Of a stretch of 60,494 nucleotides of DNA, positions 23,783-35,400 are shown piece by piece (within the stretch, counting starts at the first letter, position 1; each line of letters opens with the position of its first letter). The notes beneath the pieces were generated by a model. The model did not search any database and had not been told where the DNA came from. It saw only the letters and a program-made list of their open reading frames with translations. The translations under genes and the position numbers were made by a program. Source of the DNA: Chara braunii (Eukaryota; Streptophyta; Charophyceae; Charales; Characeae); the NCBI GenBank assembly GCA_003427395.1, contig BFEA01000350.1, positions 1,094,785 to 1,155,278 of the forward strand, read 5' to 3'.

Positions 23783-26700
23783 ATTCACGATATCCTCATC
23801 GCGCACCAATCTCTTGTCAGTGGGTTTAGGAGGGATAGACGGGTGAGGAGGATGAGATGTTATGGGTAGTTAGTTTGCCAGGGTCCGTTTTATCTTTTCT
23901 TGTTCCTTTCTTTGATTCTTCTAGGCTTCAACCCCTGGGACGGGGGGAGGTGCGTATGATTCTGGCTTTCTTCAGACTTCTCATGTCTCATTCATCACTC
24001 TGAGAACATCAAAGCCCCTTTCGTCTCATTCATCACTCTGAGAACATCAAAACCCCTTTCGTCTCGTTCATCACTCTGAGAACATCAAAACCCTTTCCAA
24101 CCTTCCTTCTTTCGCTGCCCCTGCTTCTCCCCGCACTTTGTCATCCCAAGCGCCATTTTGTTGTTCCCCCATCCACCCCGTGCCAACCTCGTCCCTTTTT
24201 GGACCCCGGTTGTCCTCAGTGCTTCTTTTACTCGGTTTTTCGGCCCACGCATCGGGTCATTCTTTTCTCACTCTCATGCTTAGCTAAATTCACATGTATT
24301 TTTCTCCTGTCATTTTGCCCGGCTTTCTTTAGCCCTGCCACTTTGGCATGCATGTCACCCTCATTTAACCTTTCTTGTATCCAAGCTAAAAAATGCGTGT
24401 TACTTAGTCCATTTCATACGCCTCTTTCTTCTGGTATCTCGCCAGACCTTTCTCAAACTTAGGCAAAGTCCATTACACATATATCTCTCTTCTCGGTGTC
24501 TTGTCAGACCTTTTCTCAAGCCCACGTAAAGTCAATTACTTATCTATTTCTCTTCTGGACATCTTGTCAGACTTTTTCTCAGGCCCACGCAAAGTCAATT
24601 ACTCATCCATTTCTCTTCTGGACATCTTGTTAGACCTTTTCTCAATCCCATGCAAAATCAATTTACACAATTTCTTGAGTTCATAGCAACCTTCTCTTTT
24701 GCATGTTTTTTCATCGGTAGATGACTCACCTCACGCTTTTTCATCGGTAGATGACACACCTCCCCCCCACTCAAAATGCGATGTCCCCATCGCACGACTA
24801 GTTCTCACTCGGAGGTACGCAAACCTTGATCCACCAACTGAGTAGACGGATGTCGGCCCATCAGCCCCAAAAAGGGAGGGTGATCAGTCCTCCCCCTGCT
24901 GATAACTTACCTCATCCCCAACTTCATCCGACCTTTTGCCGCTTACGAGATGGGCGTCATCATTGAGGTATCTCCTCACATCTGGCAGGTAGGTCCAGTC
25001 CAAAAACCTCCCAGGACCCCGTCTTGCCGTAAGGGCTTTCTCGCGAATCGTTCCTCTCGAGTGGTGTTTTCTTGGATCCGACCTCTTCCTTTCAAGAGAG
25101 TTGAGACTCTCAATTAGTTTGCGAGTGCAGTTACGAAGACCTCGCGGTTAGTCCTGGAACGGTTGTAATGATCCGGCAGGGCGGTGTTACTCGCCCTGTG
25201 GTGGTTGCGACCCGATTCCTCCCTCTGGACAGTGCTGCTCAACTTAATGCGAGCAGCCATGGTCCATTCCAAGCGGCCGTGCCGCCCCTCTACGGTATGG
25301 CGTGTGGATGGGGAGAAAAAATGAGACTTAGGAAAAAGAATGGCTCTCTCGCCCACTTGGCTTCACGCCCTTGACGTTTAGGTTCTCAACATGAGGCGCA
25401 GTTCGAACTCCCCGACGAGAGCTCGTTGTCGGAGTTAGTTCCGGACGGCCAACATCAATTAAAGAGAACAATGTCATGGTCCTTCAACTCTTATTTTTCC
25501 TTATGAGGGATAGGTTGCACTGAGACTTTTCCCTTGACGGGTAGAGGTCCTGGGGTTGCGATGCATGCATCGCTTTCCCCCTCGTGTCGAGACATGAGAC
25601 TATAAAAAAGGAAAAACTCAATCTCTTGCTATTTTGATGATCGGCCGACGACCTTACATCAAATTGCCTAGGGTCCCCTGACTATGCAATGCAATATTCA
25701 ATTCTCAAACACTCAATCCAATGCTATTTCCAAGGCTGATTCTCATGGCTGGTCTGACAGCCTCTCATCAACAGTGCCACCCCTTGTGGCCGCTCTGACG
25801 GTCGCTTTCTCAATAACCATTTTTTTCAAGGGCTGACCCATCGGCCCACCTTCAATCCTCAACTTTCACATTCCCCAATATTCATTCCTTATGACCGTCC
25901 CAATGGTCTATGTCGTTCTTGACTTAAGGCTCGGCCTTCTTTATCCTGCCCTTCTCATTCTCTTTCATCCATCCTCTTCGTTATTTCAATGACCGACCCA
26001 CCGGCCTTTTTCCATCTCTCATTGCTAATTCCAGCTCATTCTCAATCAACCTTTCCCAATCAACCTTTCTCAATCAATTATGCAGGGGACCCCAGTGCCT
26101 ATTTTAAAAGAAATGACCCTTGTCAGGGGCCATTCCCGAACAACCTGGTTAGGGTCGTTCTTTTTCATTCTCAAGTCGAACAACCTGATGACGGTCATTC
26201 TTTTCCATTATGAAGTCGAACAGCCTGGTTAGGGCCATTCATTTCCATTCTCAAGTCGAACAGCCTGGTTAGGGCCATTCCTTTTCATTATCAAATCGAA
26301 GAGCCTGGTTAGGGTCATTCCTTTCCATTCTCAATGTTAACGCCTGAGGGGGTGAGCCTCGAGGACACGGATCTCATTTCTGTCTTGGAGGTTAGAAGGT
26401 GGTCATCTCTTTTCAGTTTTCTGTGTGCGGTTCCTCTCATCTATCCCCAAAGCAATGTACTATGCATGCATACATTCGACTTAGCATCTAGTACTCGAGT
26501 TGGGGCTCGCGTCCCCAAGCTGCATTAGCCCACCCGACCGTTTAACTATAGCAAAAAACAGGGGCGCCCCCTTTTATTTTCACTCGTTTTGATGACTCAG
26601 ATCTCGGCTATTCTCAGACTCATTCATGACTCAGTTGGATTAGGCTCCTAGGGAAGGGGTGTTCTTCACGCCCTTTAACCCATAGGTTCCCTAACCTCTC

Positions 26701-27047
26701 TTGTACTTGACCAACATTCAATGTCTTGCTTTGCTCGTCAATCTGTATACAAAATTTCTCTTCTGAAAAAGCACAATCCTCATTTCATTAAGAACTCACA
26801 ATACACCCTTCCCAACCGGTCTCATCCCATGTCCCATGTCATCGTCTTGCGTACCCACTTTCGAAGGTAGCTCATCCAGAAAGTAGCCTAAAAAATTATC
26901 TTCTAACTTATCGTGATACAGTCTTAGCCGACCTTCTCATCACTCATCCTTGACAAGCTTACTCATACTATACACATTCTTGTCGTTCCCTTGTCTTGCA
27001 AATGAGAAAAAGAAAAGCAGGATTATTGTTCAACGGTTAATCAGCAT
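23783..27047. other. 3' untranslated tail of the giant element
   Basis: No convincing gene in 3.2 kb between the last ORF and the 3' LTR. It holds several local tandem arrays: a 35-bp unit three times at 23985-24090 (CATCACTCTGAGAACATCAA), a 60-66-bp unit four times at 24420-24665 (TTTCTCTTCTGGACATCTTG), a 31-bp unit twice at 24705-24765, and a 48-bp unit about five times at 26140-26335 (GAACAGCCTGGTTAGGGCCA). Pyrimidines dominate the plus strand. Long non-coding tails between the ORFs and the LTR are known in large gypsy elements. Confidence 0.6.
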
Positions 27048-27986
27048 CTAATCCCTATTGCTGTCCTCTGTCTCAACTCGCTCGGCCCCTTGTCCATCTT
27101 GTCTTTCTGCTGGCTCTCTAAACCCCAGGCTAGAGGCCATGATTTCTCTACTCCTCCTTGCAATCTCTCGCAACTCCATCTCGCTGTAGAAATCCAATGG
27201 TGTGGCTACCACCCTTGCCTTCGCGAGTTCTCGAGTCTTGACAATCCACTCATGCTTGATCACACTGAGTCATTGTTAAAACCGATGGTTGGGCGTTGGT
27301 TCAAACTCATCCTCCCATCCGAAGGCTCCTTCGCGCGACTGGTGTATCGGGGACCGTCTCTCTTCTCTAGGCCTCGAGATTTCATCCTTCTCATCCCCAC
27401 TGCTGATTTCTATGACCTCATGCACTTCCTCTTTCTCATCCTCCTCTTCTTCCGTCTGTATGCGCCTATACCCGCCAGTGAGGTTTTTTGGGTCGTAGGT
27501 ATAGGGAATCGCTATCCTCTCCCCATATCCTTCTTCAACGTCCGGATACCTCCCTTTACAACTGTCGTGGTCGCTTCGTCCCTCAAGCGGGTTTTCCCTT
27601 CTTTCTTCCCCATCCTCACGCTCGTCGTGCATGTCCTGTCTCCCCTCGCCTTCCCTATGCCAAGACTCACTCTGTTTGCACCTCTTGGCTCTTTCCTCGT
27701 CAGAGGCATGAGCCTTGTCTCCCATATCCGCATTGCCCTCTTCTCCCATACTTGCCATTTTCTCCTCGCTCTCACTCCCAGATGAGATATATATACCTTC
27801 CCCCTCTCGGAGGGGCGAGGGTATTCAACATACGCACTTTCTTCCACCCCTGCCTACCACTGACACGGATATGAGCCGTATGTACAACTTTCTCTTTGCC
27901 GTCCTCCTTCCTCGACTCGGTCCTGCTTCTTCCCCTTCGGTAGGCCTGTTGATCGTCCCGCTGTCATTCTCGTTGCCGAATTCCAT
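27048..27986 (-). pseudogene. acidic accessory ORF downstream of integrase
   Basis: ATG at 27986 opens a frame that reads as charged protein for 313 codons to 27048, broken by stops near 27827, 27278 (TAA) and 27272 (TGA). Composition is Glu/Asp/Arg/Lys-rich. It includes ISSGSESEEKMASMGEE (about 27800-27740) and EVIEISSGDEKDEISRPREE (about 27420-27360), which resemble phospho-acceptor or SUMO-interaction-like acidic patches. The C-terminal 70 residues (from KHEWIVKTRELAKAR) look helical. There are no catalytic motifs. It lies on the coding strand 435 bases past the integrase end and before the long tail, the place where some large gypsy elements carry an extra gene. Function unknown. Confidence 0.5.
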
Positions 27987-28004
27987 TTTTACTTTTTCTT
28001 GTGT

Positions 28005-28420
28005 TTTTCTTCTAGGTCCTGTATAACAAAACAACACACGCAAAACCCCTCGCACACCCGTTTCCCCAGTCCGGTAGGTAGCTCCCTTCCCAGAATGCTC
28101 CCAGTACCCTTCGCATTATACCATCATTTATATATTTCCCTCCCTTATGCAAATGCCTCATTTTGTGATGATCCCATTATCTCCCCATAAAAAACTATGG
28201 TACAATGCTCCCGACAATCCTTCCTATTGTCACACAAACCCGTTACCGCAAACTCCCAAGTCATATGCCTTCCAACCTCAGTCAGTCCAAGCCATTGCCC
28301 CAACCCCAAAAAAACAACAGTCCCACAGACGCAGTCAGAGACAGAACCATTGTGTGGGCAAGGCCGTTGTCAATCCTTAGCTTGGAGCCCCTCAGTTTTC
28401 TTATCCTTGGCCTCCTGAAG
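28005..28420. other. spacer between integrase and accessory ORF
   Basis: No gene is seen on either strand beyond short random frames. The sequence is C/A-rich on the plus strand. It separates the integrase stop from the ATG of the acidic ORF at 27986. Confidence 0.5.
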
Positions 28421-29649
28421 CTATTGTTCCACTGGATCCCGACTTAGAAACCTGACCAATCGCTGCCCAGGGAAGGGTCCTTTCAATCCAGTTTCATCCA
28501 GATCTTCCAGTTCGAAGGTGTTGAGTCCCACCCGCTTGGCGACTTGGTAGGGGTCTTTGAACCTCCTCCCCAGTTGTCCATACCAAGTACTTTCTAGTGC
28601 CGAATTCCTTAGCAATACTCTCTCCCCCACCTGAAGTGGATCCTTTCTGACATTCTTAACCTGGTCCCACCTTGCTTTGTCCCTCATTCTGTTGTCTAGT
28701 ACCTGGTTGGAGATGTCTTCCATGACCTCTTCGTTCTTAAGGACTTGTTGAAACCTTGCCTCGATTAACTCCTCAGTGGTCATTCGCGGATCATCATCTA
28801 ACTTGTTTCGGGTAGGTATCAAGGCTTCGACGGGAAAGTCGATCTCTCTCCCGTACCAAAGTTCTGCTGGGATACATCCCGTTGTCCTCTTAGGTGTCAT
28901 GTTCTCTGAGAAGACAGTCTGCTTGAGATACATAGGTCAGCTTCCAGATGGTCCGCTGCGAGCTTCGTAATCGTGTTCTTTAAGGTTCGGTGCCCTCTTT
29001 CCACAGGTGCATTGGCCTCCGGGTGATACGGCTCGATGAGTTTGATCGGTACGCAGAGTCTCTTAAGCATTCCCAATACTTCTTGGTTCACAAATTTTGT
29101 CCCATTGTCCGCTATAAACTTTCTGACGAAAGGATGCCTCAAGTAGAAGTCTTCTATCCAGTCCGCTACGCATCTCCTTGTTTTTTTCTTGAGAGCGACC
29201 TCCACGAACCCACTCAAGTTGTCTCGCGCATCCAGGATATACCTGTACCCATCTGTTAATATAGGCATTACCGCAAGGTTAAGGTGGACCAGATGTCCCG
29301 GTCCTAGCACCCGCGTTGGTCTAAGCGGCTCAAAGACACGTGCCAAACTCCGTTCCTAGCAGATTAGGCAGGTCTGACAGTACGTGGCGACTATGCCTGC
29401 CATGCCTGACCAATAATAGAGTGGCGCTATCTTTGCAAGAGTTCCTTTGGACGACCGATGTCCTCCTGGTAATCCGTTGTGTATTGCCTGGATAACGTCT
29501 AACTGCCTAGATCTTTCACACACAACTTTTCTAGGCATAGCACCTTCCTCTCTTCGGAACAGATGGTCGCCCTTTAGGACGTACCTTTCACCCTCCTCCC
29601 TTGCTTTAGTGCTGACTTTCATGGGTTGTTTGTTTCCTACCAGCAACAA
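28421..29649 (-). pseudogene. Ty3/gypsy integrase
   Basis: Inserts retrotransposon cDNA into the genome. The N-terminal zinc module is visible as HNGLPGGH...CQTCLIC (about 29510-29359). The core follows with LVHLNLAVMP, IADNGTKF and PYHPEANAPVERGH (29290-28990). The first catalytic Asp, expected in the HLDL block, is Asn here (codon 29280-29278), while the Asp of DNG and the Glu of VERGH remain. A C-terminal domain (28933-28421) includes YGREIDFPVEAL, VGERVLLR and RRFKDPYQV, typical of gypsy integrase tails; there is no clear chromodomain. A TAG at 29358-29356 (CLIC-stop-ER) and a frameshift near 28935 break it. Upstream it continues the RT/RNase H frame. Inactive. Confidence 0.85.
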
Positions 29650-31827
29650 CCCGATCTCCCGAAAGATCCCTTAGTATATCTGGGCATAAAAAAACTCCTT
29701 CCCTTCCTGGTCCCTATCCTTTATCTCCTACATCTGGTTTACCATCCATCGCAATTCTCTCCTTTCCCAAGATTCTACTAAGCTCATCACTGTTTCTCTG
29801 CCTCCCCCAACTGCCATTGCTATCAGTTTCTCCTTCGGTCCTACTATCGCTTCCCATGAATCTCTCTCCTCTTTACGACCTCGAGTGGTGATTGGTCCTT
29901 CTCTAAGTTATGCTACTACGACAGGCGCCCCCTTCTCCAAAGTCCGGATCAACAGTTCTCCCGACACGCATTCTTCGTCCATCATTTCGTTATCCACCGC
30001 AAGAGTTCCGCCTTCGTATTCAAGGAACGCGTCTATGGGTTCCGCCTCTTCCACCCCTTTGGGAGTGATGTAGACCCGGCTCAACCCATCGGCTTTGTTT
30101 CTGATTCCCACAATCCGTTCGATCTTATAATCGAATTATTTGATAAATCCTACCCATCTCCCCACCGTCGGATCTATAGGCCTGTAATTCTTTAGGGCCC
30201 CTGCAACATTCATCGGATCGATCCTAAGGATGAACCGTCTCCCAAATAGGTAGGCCTGGAAGGTCTTAAGGCAATGCAAAATGACTAGGACCTCCTTCTT
30301 GAACTGTGAGTACCGCCGTTCTGTGGAGTTCAGGGTACTACTTTCAAACCTAATCGACATCTCGTTTCCCTCCTCATCCCGTTGAATTAGCACGCCTCCT
30401 ACGGCCAAGGGTCCTCCATCCATTTCTGGGATGAAAGGTCGTCCCACTTCGTCATTAAAACAAGGTGCGAACAAAGCGACTTTCTCGGATGTCAATATGT
30501 CCTTGAGTGTTTGGACTACTTCTTCTCGCTCTTCCGTCCAGTCCATGGTCCCCTCTTCTCTAATCATGGCCCGGATAGACTCAACAATCTTGACAAAAAT
30601 TTTAATAAAGATCCTCCAAAAGCCGACCACGCCTAGGAATGCTCTTACCTCCGTTGTCGTGCGTAGGGTTGTTCGCCACTGTGATATCTTGTCCGTCTTT
30701 ACCGGATCTGGCTTCCTACTGTAAGCTCCACAGCGAAATCCTAGTATGGTTACTTCCGGTACTGCTTGAATACTCTTTGGTCCGCTAGCCATAATATTGT
30801 GTACTAGGAACCGGCGGAGTAAGTGTTTGATGTCCTGTAGATGGTCTCATACAAGCCTTCGGATTTCTGGCTGGACTTCCGTCTCGTCCTTCTCCTGCGC
30901 GCCTTTGATCGAATTGTCATCGATGTAGGGCTCGCACTTCTCTGGGAACATGTCCCCGACTACGGCGAGTGTTCTCCATTGCGCTTTGGCTACCGCGATT
31001 GTGAAGCCCATAGGGGTCACTTGCATCTGCAACTGGTCTACGAGGGTGTCCATAGCGGTGTACGGCCTATCCCAAACATCCAATGGAAGTTGGTCGTACT
31101 CTGATTACATATCTATCAGGGAGTAAATGCTCTGGCCGGCATGCGATTCCGCCAATAGATCGGCCTGAGGCAGCGAGCCAGCATCCGGATGGTTACCACA
31201 TTCAACTTCTACAGATCCTGAATCCACCTTAGCGTCTTGTTGGGCTTCCGGAAGACGAACCACCGGTTCGCGTATAGCGACGCCGTAGGTTCTGCGACGA
31301 AGTAGTTCATCTTTGCTCGAAGAAGGTCTGTCACTTCTCCCGCTATCCCAAATTCATAGGACGGACCCTTATCATTCCAGTACTCATGCTCTACCGCATG
31401 GATTCTGACCGGAGAGATCAGTTTCGCATCCAACCGCCCCTTTTGGTGATCACTAAAGGAAAATGCCCGATGAAACTCTTAGCAGGTCTTTTTTATCAGG
31501 CGGGTTTCCTCTTCCGTTAAGAATCCCTTTACCCCTATTTTCAATGTATCAGCTACCTCAGCTGGTATCCGATGCCCTTCCGTTGCTCGCCTCTCTCGGA
31601 TCACCCGGAGGACCTCCTCCTCCTTCTCCATAGCCTCTTCCTTCGACGTAACTAGCAGGATCGAGACCGGTTTTGCTTTCTTTCTTACCGGCTTGTATTT
31701 TCAAACACTTCCTTCCGGGATCTTTCTCCTAAAAAATGAACGGCCAGAATTGCCCTCGTCGCTTCTACGACTCGTGGTTGAATACTAACTGATCTTCCAT
31801 TCAGACACACAAACGGGTATCGAGTAG
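29650..31827 (-). pseudogene. Ty3/gypsy reverse transcriptase, RNase H and tether
   Basis: Copies element RNA into DNA. From the N-terminal side: YPFVCLNGRSV (end of the protease-RT linker), NRWFVFRKPN and LRWIQDL (31280-31212), TPMGFT (31013-30996), the catalytic YIDD at 30927-30916, VTILGFRCGAYSRKPDPVK, VRAFLGVVGFWRIFI (thumb), MDGGPLAVGGVL and RYSQFKKEVLVILHCLKTF (RNase H), and NKADGLSR. Breaks are TAG at 31211, a frameshift near 31175, TAA near 31106, TGA at 30849 and TAA at 30138 and 29910. The motifs are close to intact gypsy proteins, so decay is moderate. A hairpin-rich insertion (31828-32160) separates it from the protease. Confidence 0.9.
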
Positions 31828-32160
31828 CTGAAAATTCAAGAATGAAAATTCTGAAGTGAGAGTTTTTGGCAGTCTGAAAAACATGAATGGTCTTGAAGTG
31901 GTGAAAGGTCTGAAGACCCTGAAAACCACCTATTTAGGCAGGGTGCATCTTGAAGTGGTGAAGGGTGTCCTGAAGTGGTCAAGTGAGAGGTTTTTTCAGT
32001 CTGAAAATCCTGAACGGTCCTGAAGTAGTAAAAGGTCCGAAGACCATGAAAACCACCCTTCATCACTTGAGGATGCAGTGTGCCTGAACAAGTGGTTTTC
32101 AGAGTTTTCGGAGTTTTCACCACTTCAGGACCATTCAGGATTTTCAGACCTGAATGGTCT
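31828..32160. mobile_element. hairpin-rich CTGAAGTGG-family insertion in pol
   Basis: About 330 bases of CTGAAGTGG...CCACTTCAG words split the polyprotein between protease and RT. Coding-like sequence resumes on both sides. The left end (CTGAAAATTCAAGAATGAAA) and the reverse complement of the right end (CTGAAAATCCTGAATGGTCC) match, giving inverted termini of about 35 bases. The left end also matches the element at 6901. Edges are accurate to within roughly 10 bases and I find no clean target duplication. Confidence 0.65.
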
Positions 32161-33050
32161 CCTCCCGTCTGCGACCAAGTTGCCCACTTCCCCTTCGGAG
32201 GGTCTCCTCCCGTCCCGAGGAGTTGGAGGAGCTCACCCTGGTCGGTCACTGGGTCCTGTATATCTACCATGTACGTGTCATTGTGCAAGTGCATGCCTAT
32301 CATTTCTACGTTTGCGCACCATGGTCTCCCGAGGATTATGTCGTGATCCATTTTCTCCATTACGGTTATCCGCTGAAACGACCAGATTGACTCCCTGATT
32401 CCCGCTTTGACTGCGCATTTCGTGACATACCCAGCGAACGAGATTTCCCCACCGGCTCCCCGGATGCTCCCTGTTACTTCCTTATTTACCGTACGGCCCG
32501 TGATTGTTGCGAAATTTCTCCTTATAAGAGTGATTTCTGCTCCCCCGTCTACCAATGTGTCGGTATGATGAGTCCCGATCTGAATCTTCAATTTTCCTAT
32601 GGGTAGCGCATGGAAGCTGAGCTTTGTTCCAGGGGGTGCCCTCATGACCTCGCCACCTTCTCGATCTGGCAGGATCAGGCGGATGTCCGCAAAGTCTTTC
32701 TCAAGATCCTCTAAGTCCCCTCGACTCCTCTGAGGGTTAGCGACCTCTTGCGGAGCTTCGTCCTCCCTTTCTTCTTCCGGTGCTTTAGGATTTTTGTCTA
32801 TCTCTACTCGTCGTCGAGTCAACAGTTGTCTAAGCCCTTTGAGCAACCTAGGGTTGGCCTGCAGCATGGTCTGAAACGACACCGACACCATGGTTCCTAG
32901 TAATTTGCTAAGGGTGTCATCGATCTTTGGCATGATTAAGATCATAATCTGATACCTAAACTTCTTTTTAGCAGCGGTGACTTTGTCCGTAGGCTCCTCT
33001 TCCCTAGGCTTCCCATAGACTTTCTCCGGTTTCCCGGCCTCGGGCTCTGC
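32161..33050 (-). pseudogene. Ty3/gypsy protease region
   Basis: Processes the polyprotein. The retropepsin block reads HTDTLVDGGAEITLI (about 32560-32525). The catalytic Asp is present, with DGG in place of the usual DSG or DTG. The flap-side ISFAGYVTKC and the C-terminal hydrophobic DHDIILGRPW complete the fold. An acidic linker (DLEKDFADIRLILPDREGGE) precedes it. It continues the gag frame directly, since only the TAG at 33053 separates them. The far end is cut by the hairpin-rich insertion. Confidence 0.8.
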
Positions 33051-34949
33051 CTAGGGCGCGGAGCCTTCAACAACTTCCTTCATCACGGTGTCACGGATAA
33101 TTCTTCTCCCAGCAGTCCCTAGTCGAGTGGTCGCGTTCACCCTATCGTGTCCGTCGCTTTCCAGAATAAAGTTGACCTGCGGCCCGCCGTCCCGAAGTTG
33201 ATCCCAGTTGATATCGACCACCGGCTTAGCCTCTACTGCTGTTATCTCTAGCCCATTGAGCATGATAACGGCTCGCCGCATCCCCCCTGGCGCGTTCCAA
33301 TTTACCCGTTCTCCCTGTGATCCAAATATCTCTCCCTTTAATGACCTGGTACATCTCATTTTTAATATATCATGGTTGGGTTTTGGACATGCGCGCACAT
33401 AATGTCTCATCGCGGTGCAGTACTTGTCTTGTTCGTTCGCGGGATCTCTCCGTCCGAATCGTCGGTTGGCTATTCCTGGTGGTACTACGGCTTCCTTGGG
33501 AGGGAGGGCGGGTCGGGATACTTGCGCCTGCATAACCAGTAGCACGTTCTCCACCCTTTCAATCTTGTTGTCGACTCCGTGCACCCGCTCATATAGACTG
33601 TCAATCCCCTTCTTTACCTTGTCGCCTGTCCTACCGGTCAGATCTATGACCTCCCCTTCCTTAAGCAAGGCCAACGTCTCGGTCACTACTGTCTTCTCGG
33701 TCAGATCCGTTACCGTACTGAAATCAACATCCCTGGTGTTTACAAACTTGCTCGTCTGTTGGTAAGCTGATAGGATCTTGTCTTTGTCGAACTCGGAGAA
33801 CTACCTGAGGAAGCATTTGCTCATTATCCGGTCCGTGACCTCGGGGATCCTTAGTGCTACCAGAGTAAACTTCCGTGGGAAGTCATTGTACGTTGCGAAG
33901 TTCTTCCTTTGAAATGCCGCTAAATCGGCTTCCGTAGCCATTTTCTCCGCTGCCGGGTATTTCCTCATCATCACATCCCGGGTTTCCTTCCAAGATCGAC
34001 TCGAGGTTACGATGACCATTATGTCCCGCCCCAAGCTAAAAGACACATGCTGCCCCAGATGGTCCATCTTTTCTTCTTCAATCCATTTCAACAGCGCGGT
34101 CAGGTTCTCGTAATCTATCAGGAATTCCGTGATGTTTGCCCCGTCAAACGTCAAATTTTTCTTAGCATCCGCTAGGTAGCCTTGGTTTTTGTTCAGTGCT
34201 CACGCGAGGGACGATACTATTTTCCTAAGACCGCCTTCCGAGCTACTGGCCTCACCTGCCATACTGGTATCCTGCCTTTTCTTGCCGGCCTTTTGTCCCT
34301 CCCTAATCTTTGCAGTCTCTTCCGGGTCGAACCATCCCAACACCCTTTCCATAAGGCTCTAGAGTCCTTCACATCCTCGTGTTACCGTTGGTGCGGTCAA
34401 CAGACGGCTAGCCCTACTATCTATGGCTGGTGGGTTCGTAGCCTTCTCCGCCTCAAACCTCGGGGAGTTCTCTCTCTCCTTCCTTCTTTTGCTCGGTGTT
34501 CCCTCACGGTCACTACCCTTATCCCCTTGCCCAATTCCGCCCCGGCCGGTTTTCCGTTCGTCCCGCGGTTCCTCCTGCAGAGGGCCTTCTTCGTTTCCAG
34601 CCATCATTTTCTCAATCAATCTTGCCTTGTACTCTGCGGTCCTTTTTTCTATCTCCGCTAGTTCGCGCCTCGCATCCGTGACCCTCACTTTCTTAGACAC
34701 AGCTCCGTCTGAATTCCAGGGGCTTGTCCTATCTTTATTTCTGCCCTCCTCATTTTCTTGAGTCCCTTGCCTGCTTCCCACGGCTTTCCCCGAGCTTTCC
34801 CTTGAGGAGATTTCCTTTCGGTTCCCTTTGGTACCATCCGAATTTATCGATTCTCTATCTTTCTGCCCCTCTTCGCTTTGTACGACACTGCCTCCTAAGC
34901 CTGACCCTCCTTCCTTCTTACAGTTATCCGTCTCATCTTCCGTTGCCAT
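33051..34949 (-). pseudogene. Ty3/gypsy gag
   Basis: Structural capsid/nucleocapsid protein. The ATG at 34949 (MATEDETDN) opens a highly charged N-terminal 200 residues that look coiled or disordered. A capsid-like helical block follows (FDGANITEFLIDYENLTALL, then MVIVTSSRSWKETRDVMMRK). Near 33420 comes a half zinc knuckle, C-x4-H-x4-C (CTAMRHYVRAC), with the first Cys of the CCHC motif missing. The whole stretch stays in one frame for about 630 codons, interrupted only by TAG at 34361, TGA near 34208, TAG at 33803 and TAG at 33053. Single transitions from Gln or Arg codons explain all four. It lies downstream of P4 and runs into protease. Confidence 0.8.
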
Positions 34950-35006
34950 TTTGCCTAGATCTGCATAAACCAAAGGATCCCCCAGGACACACGCAGCGCG
35001 ATGCAT

Positions 35007-35400
35007 TTAGGTTCCATAGGTTCCGGCTTCGTTGGCTTATCTTTATTTTGATAATAGTCTTCTCCTTATTTCCGTTCCCGATTGCTTCCCTAGGAAGGGG
35101 CCGCGGCCGGCCCTGCCGCCCTACAGAGCTGAGGGACACGACTTTGTTCCCTTTATCACAGGCTCGTTTAGAGTGCCCCTGTTTCTTCGGTCGGTGCGTA
35201 GGGGTCCTGATTAGGCATCCTGCTAGGGAAAGTTTCCCGACAGTATTCCCCCTTTCGACCTCCCGGGTCATGGCAACCATTAGGCGTCTACCCTTCCCGC
35301 CTTTGTTTTCTAGCGGGTTTTGATCGTCCGGGCTCGAGGTCTTTTTTTATATCCGTAGCGGACTTATACTTAATTTGCCCTATTGGCCCGCCCTCGGGTG
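35007..35400. other. spacer between P4 and gag
   Basis: About 400 bases between the P4 stop (35401) and the gag region. A short basic frame on the minus strand (35280-34950) overlaps the gag start in a different frame. I do not count it as a gene. Confidence 0.5.

Noticed and set aside
20533-23869. Several 80-150-codon frames in the LTR hairpin-rich segment (also 49040-52290 and 53851-55911)
   Set aside because: Frames are not preserved between the three LTR copies, and stops and frameshifts differ, so they are chance frames in pyrimidine-rich DNA.
27090-27785. 231-codon plus-strand frame opposite the acidic ORF
   Set aside because: It is the antisense shadow of the Glu/Arg-rich minus-strand frame (Ser/Leu/Pro-rich, no motif).
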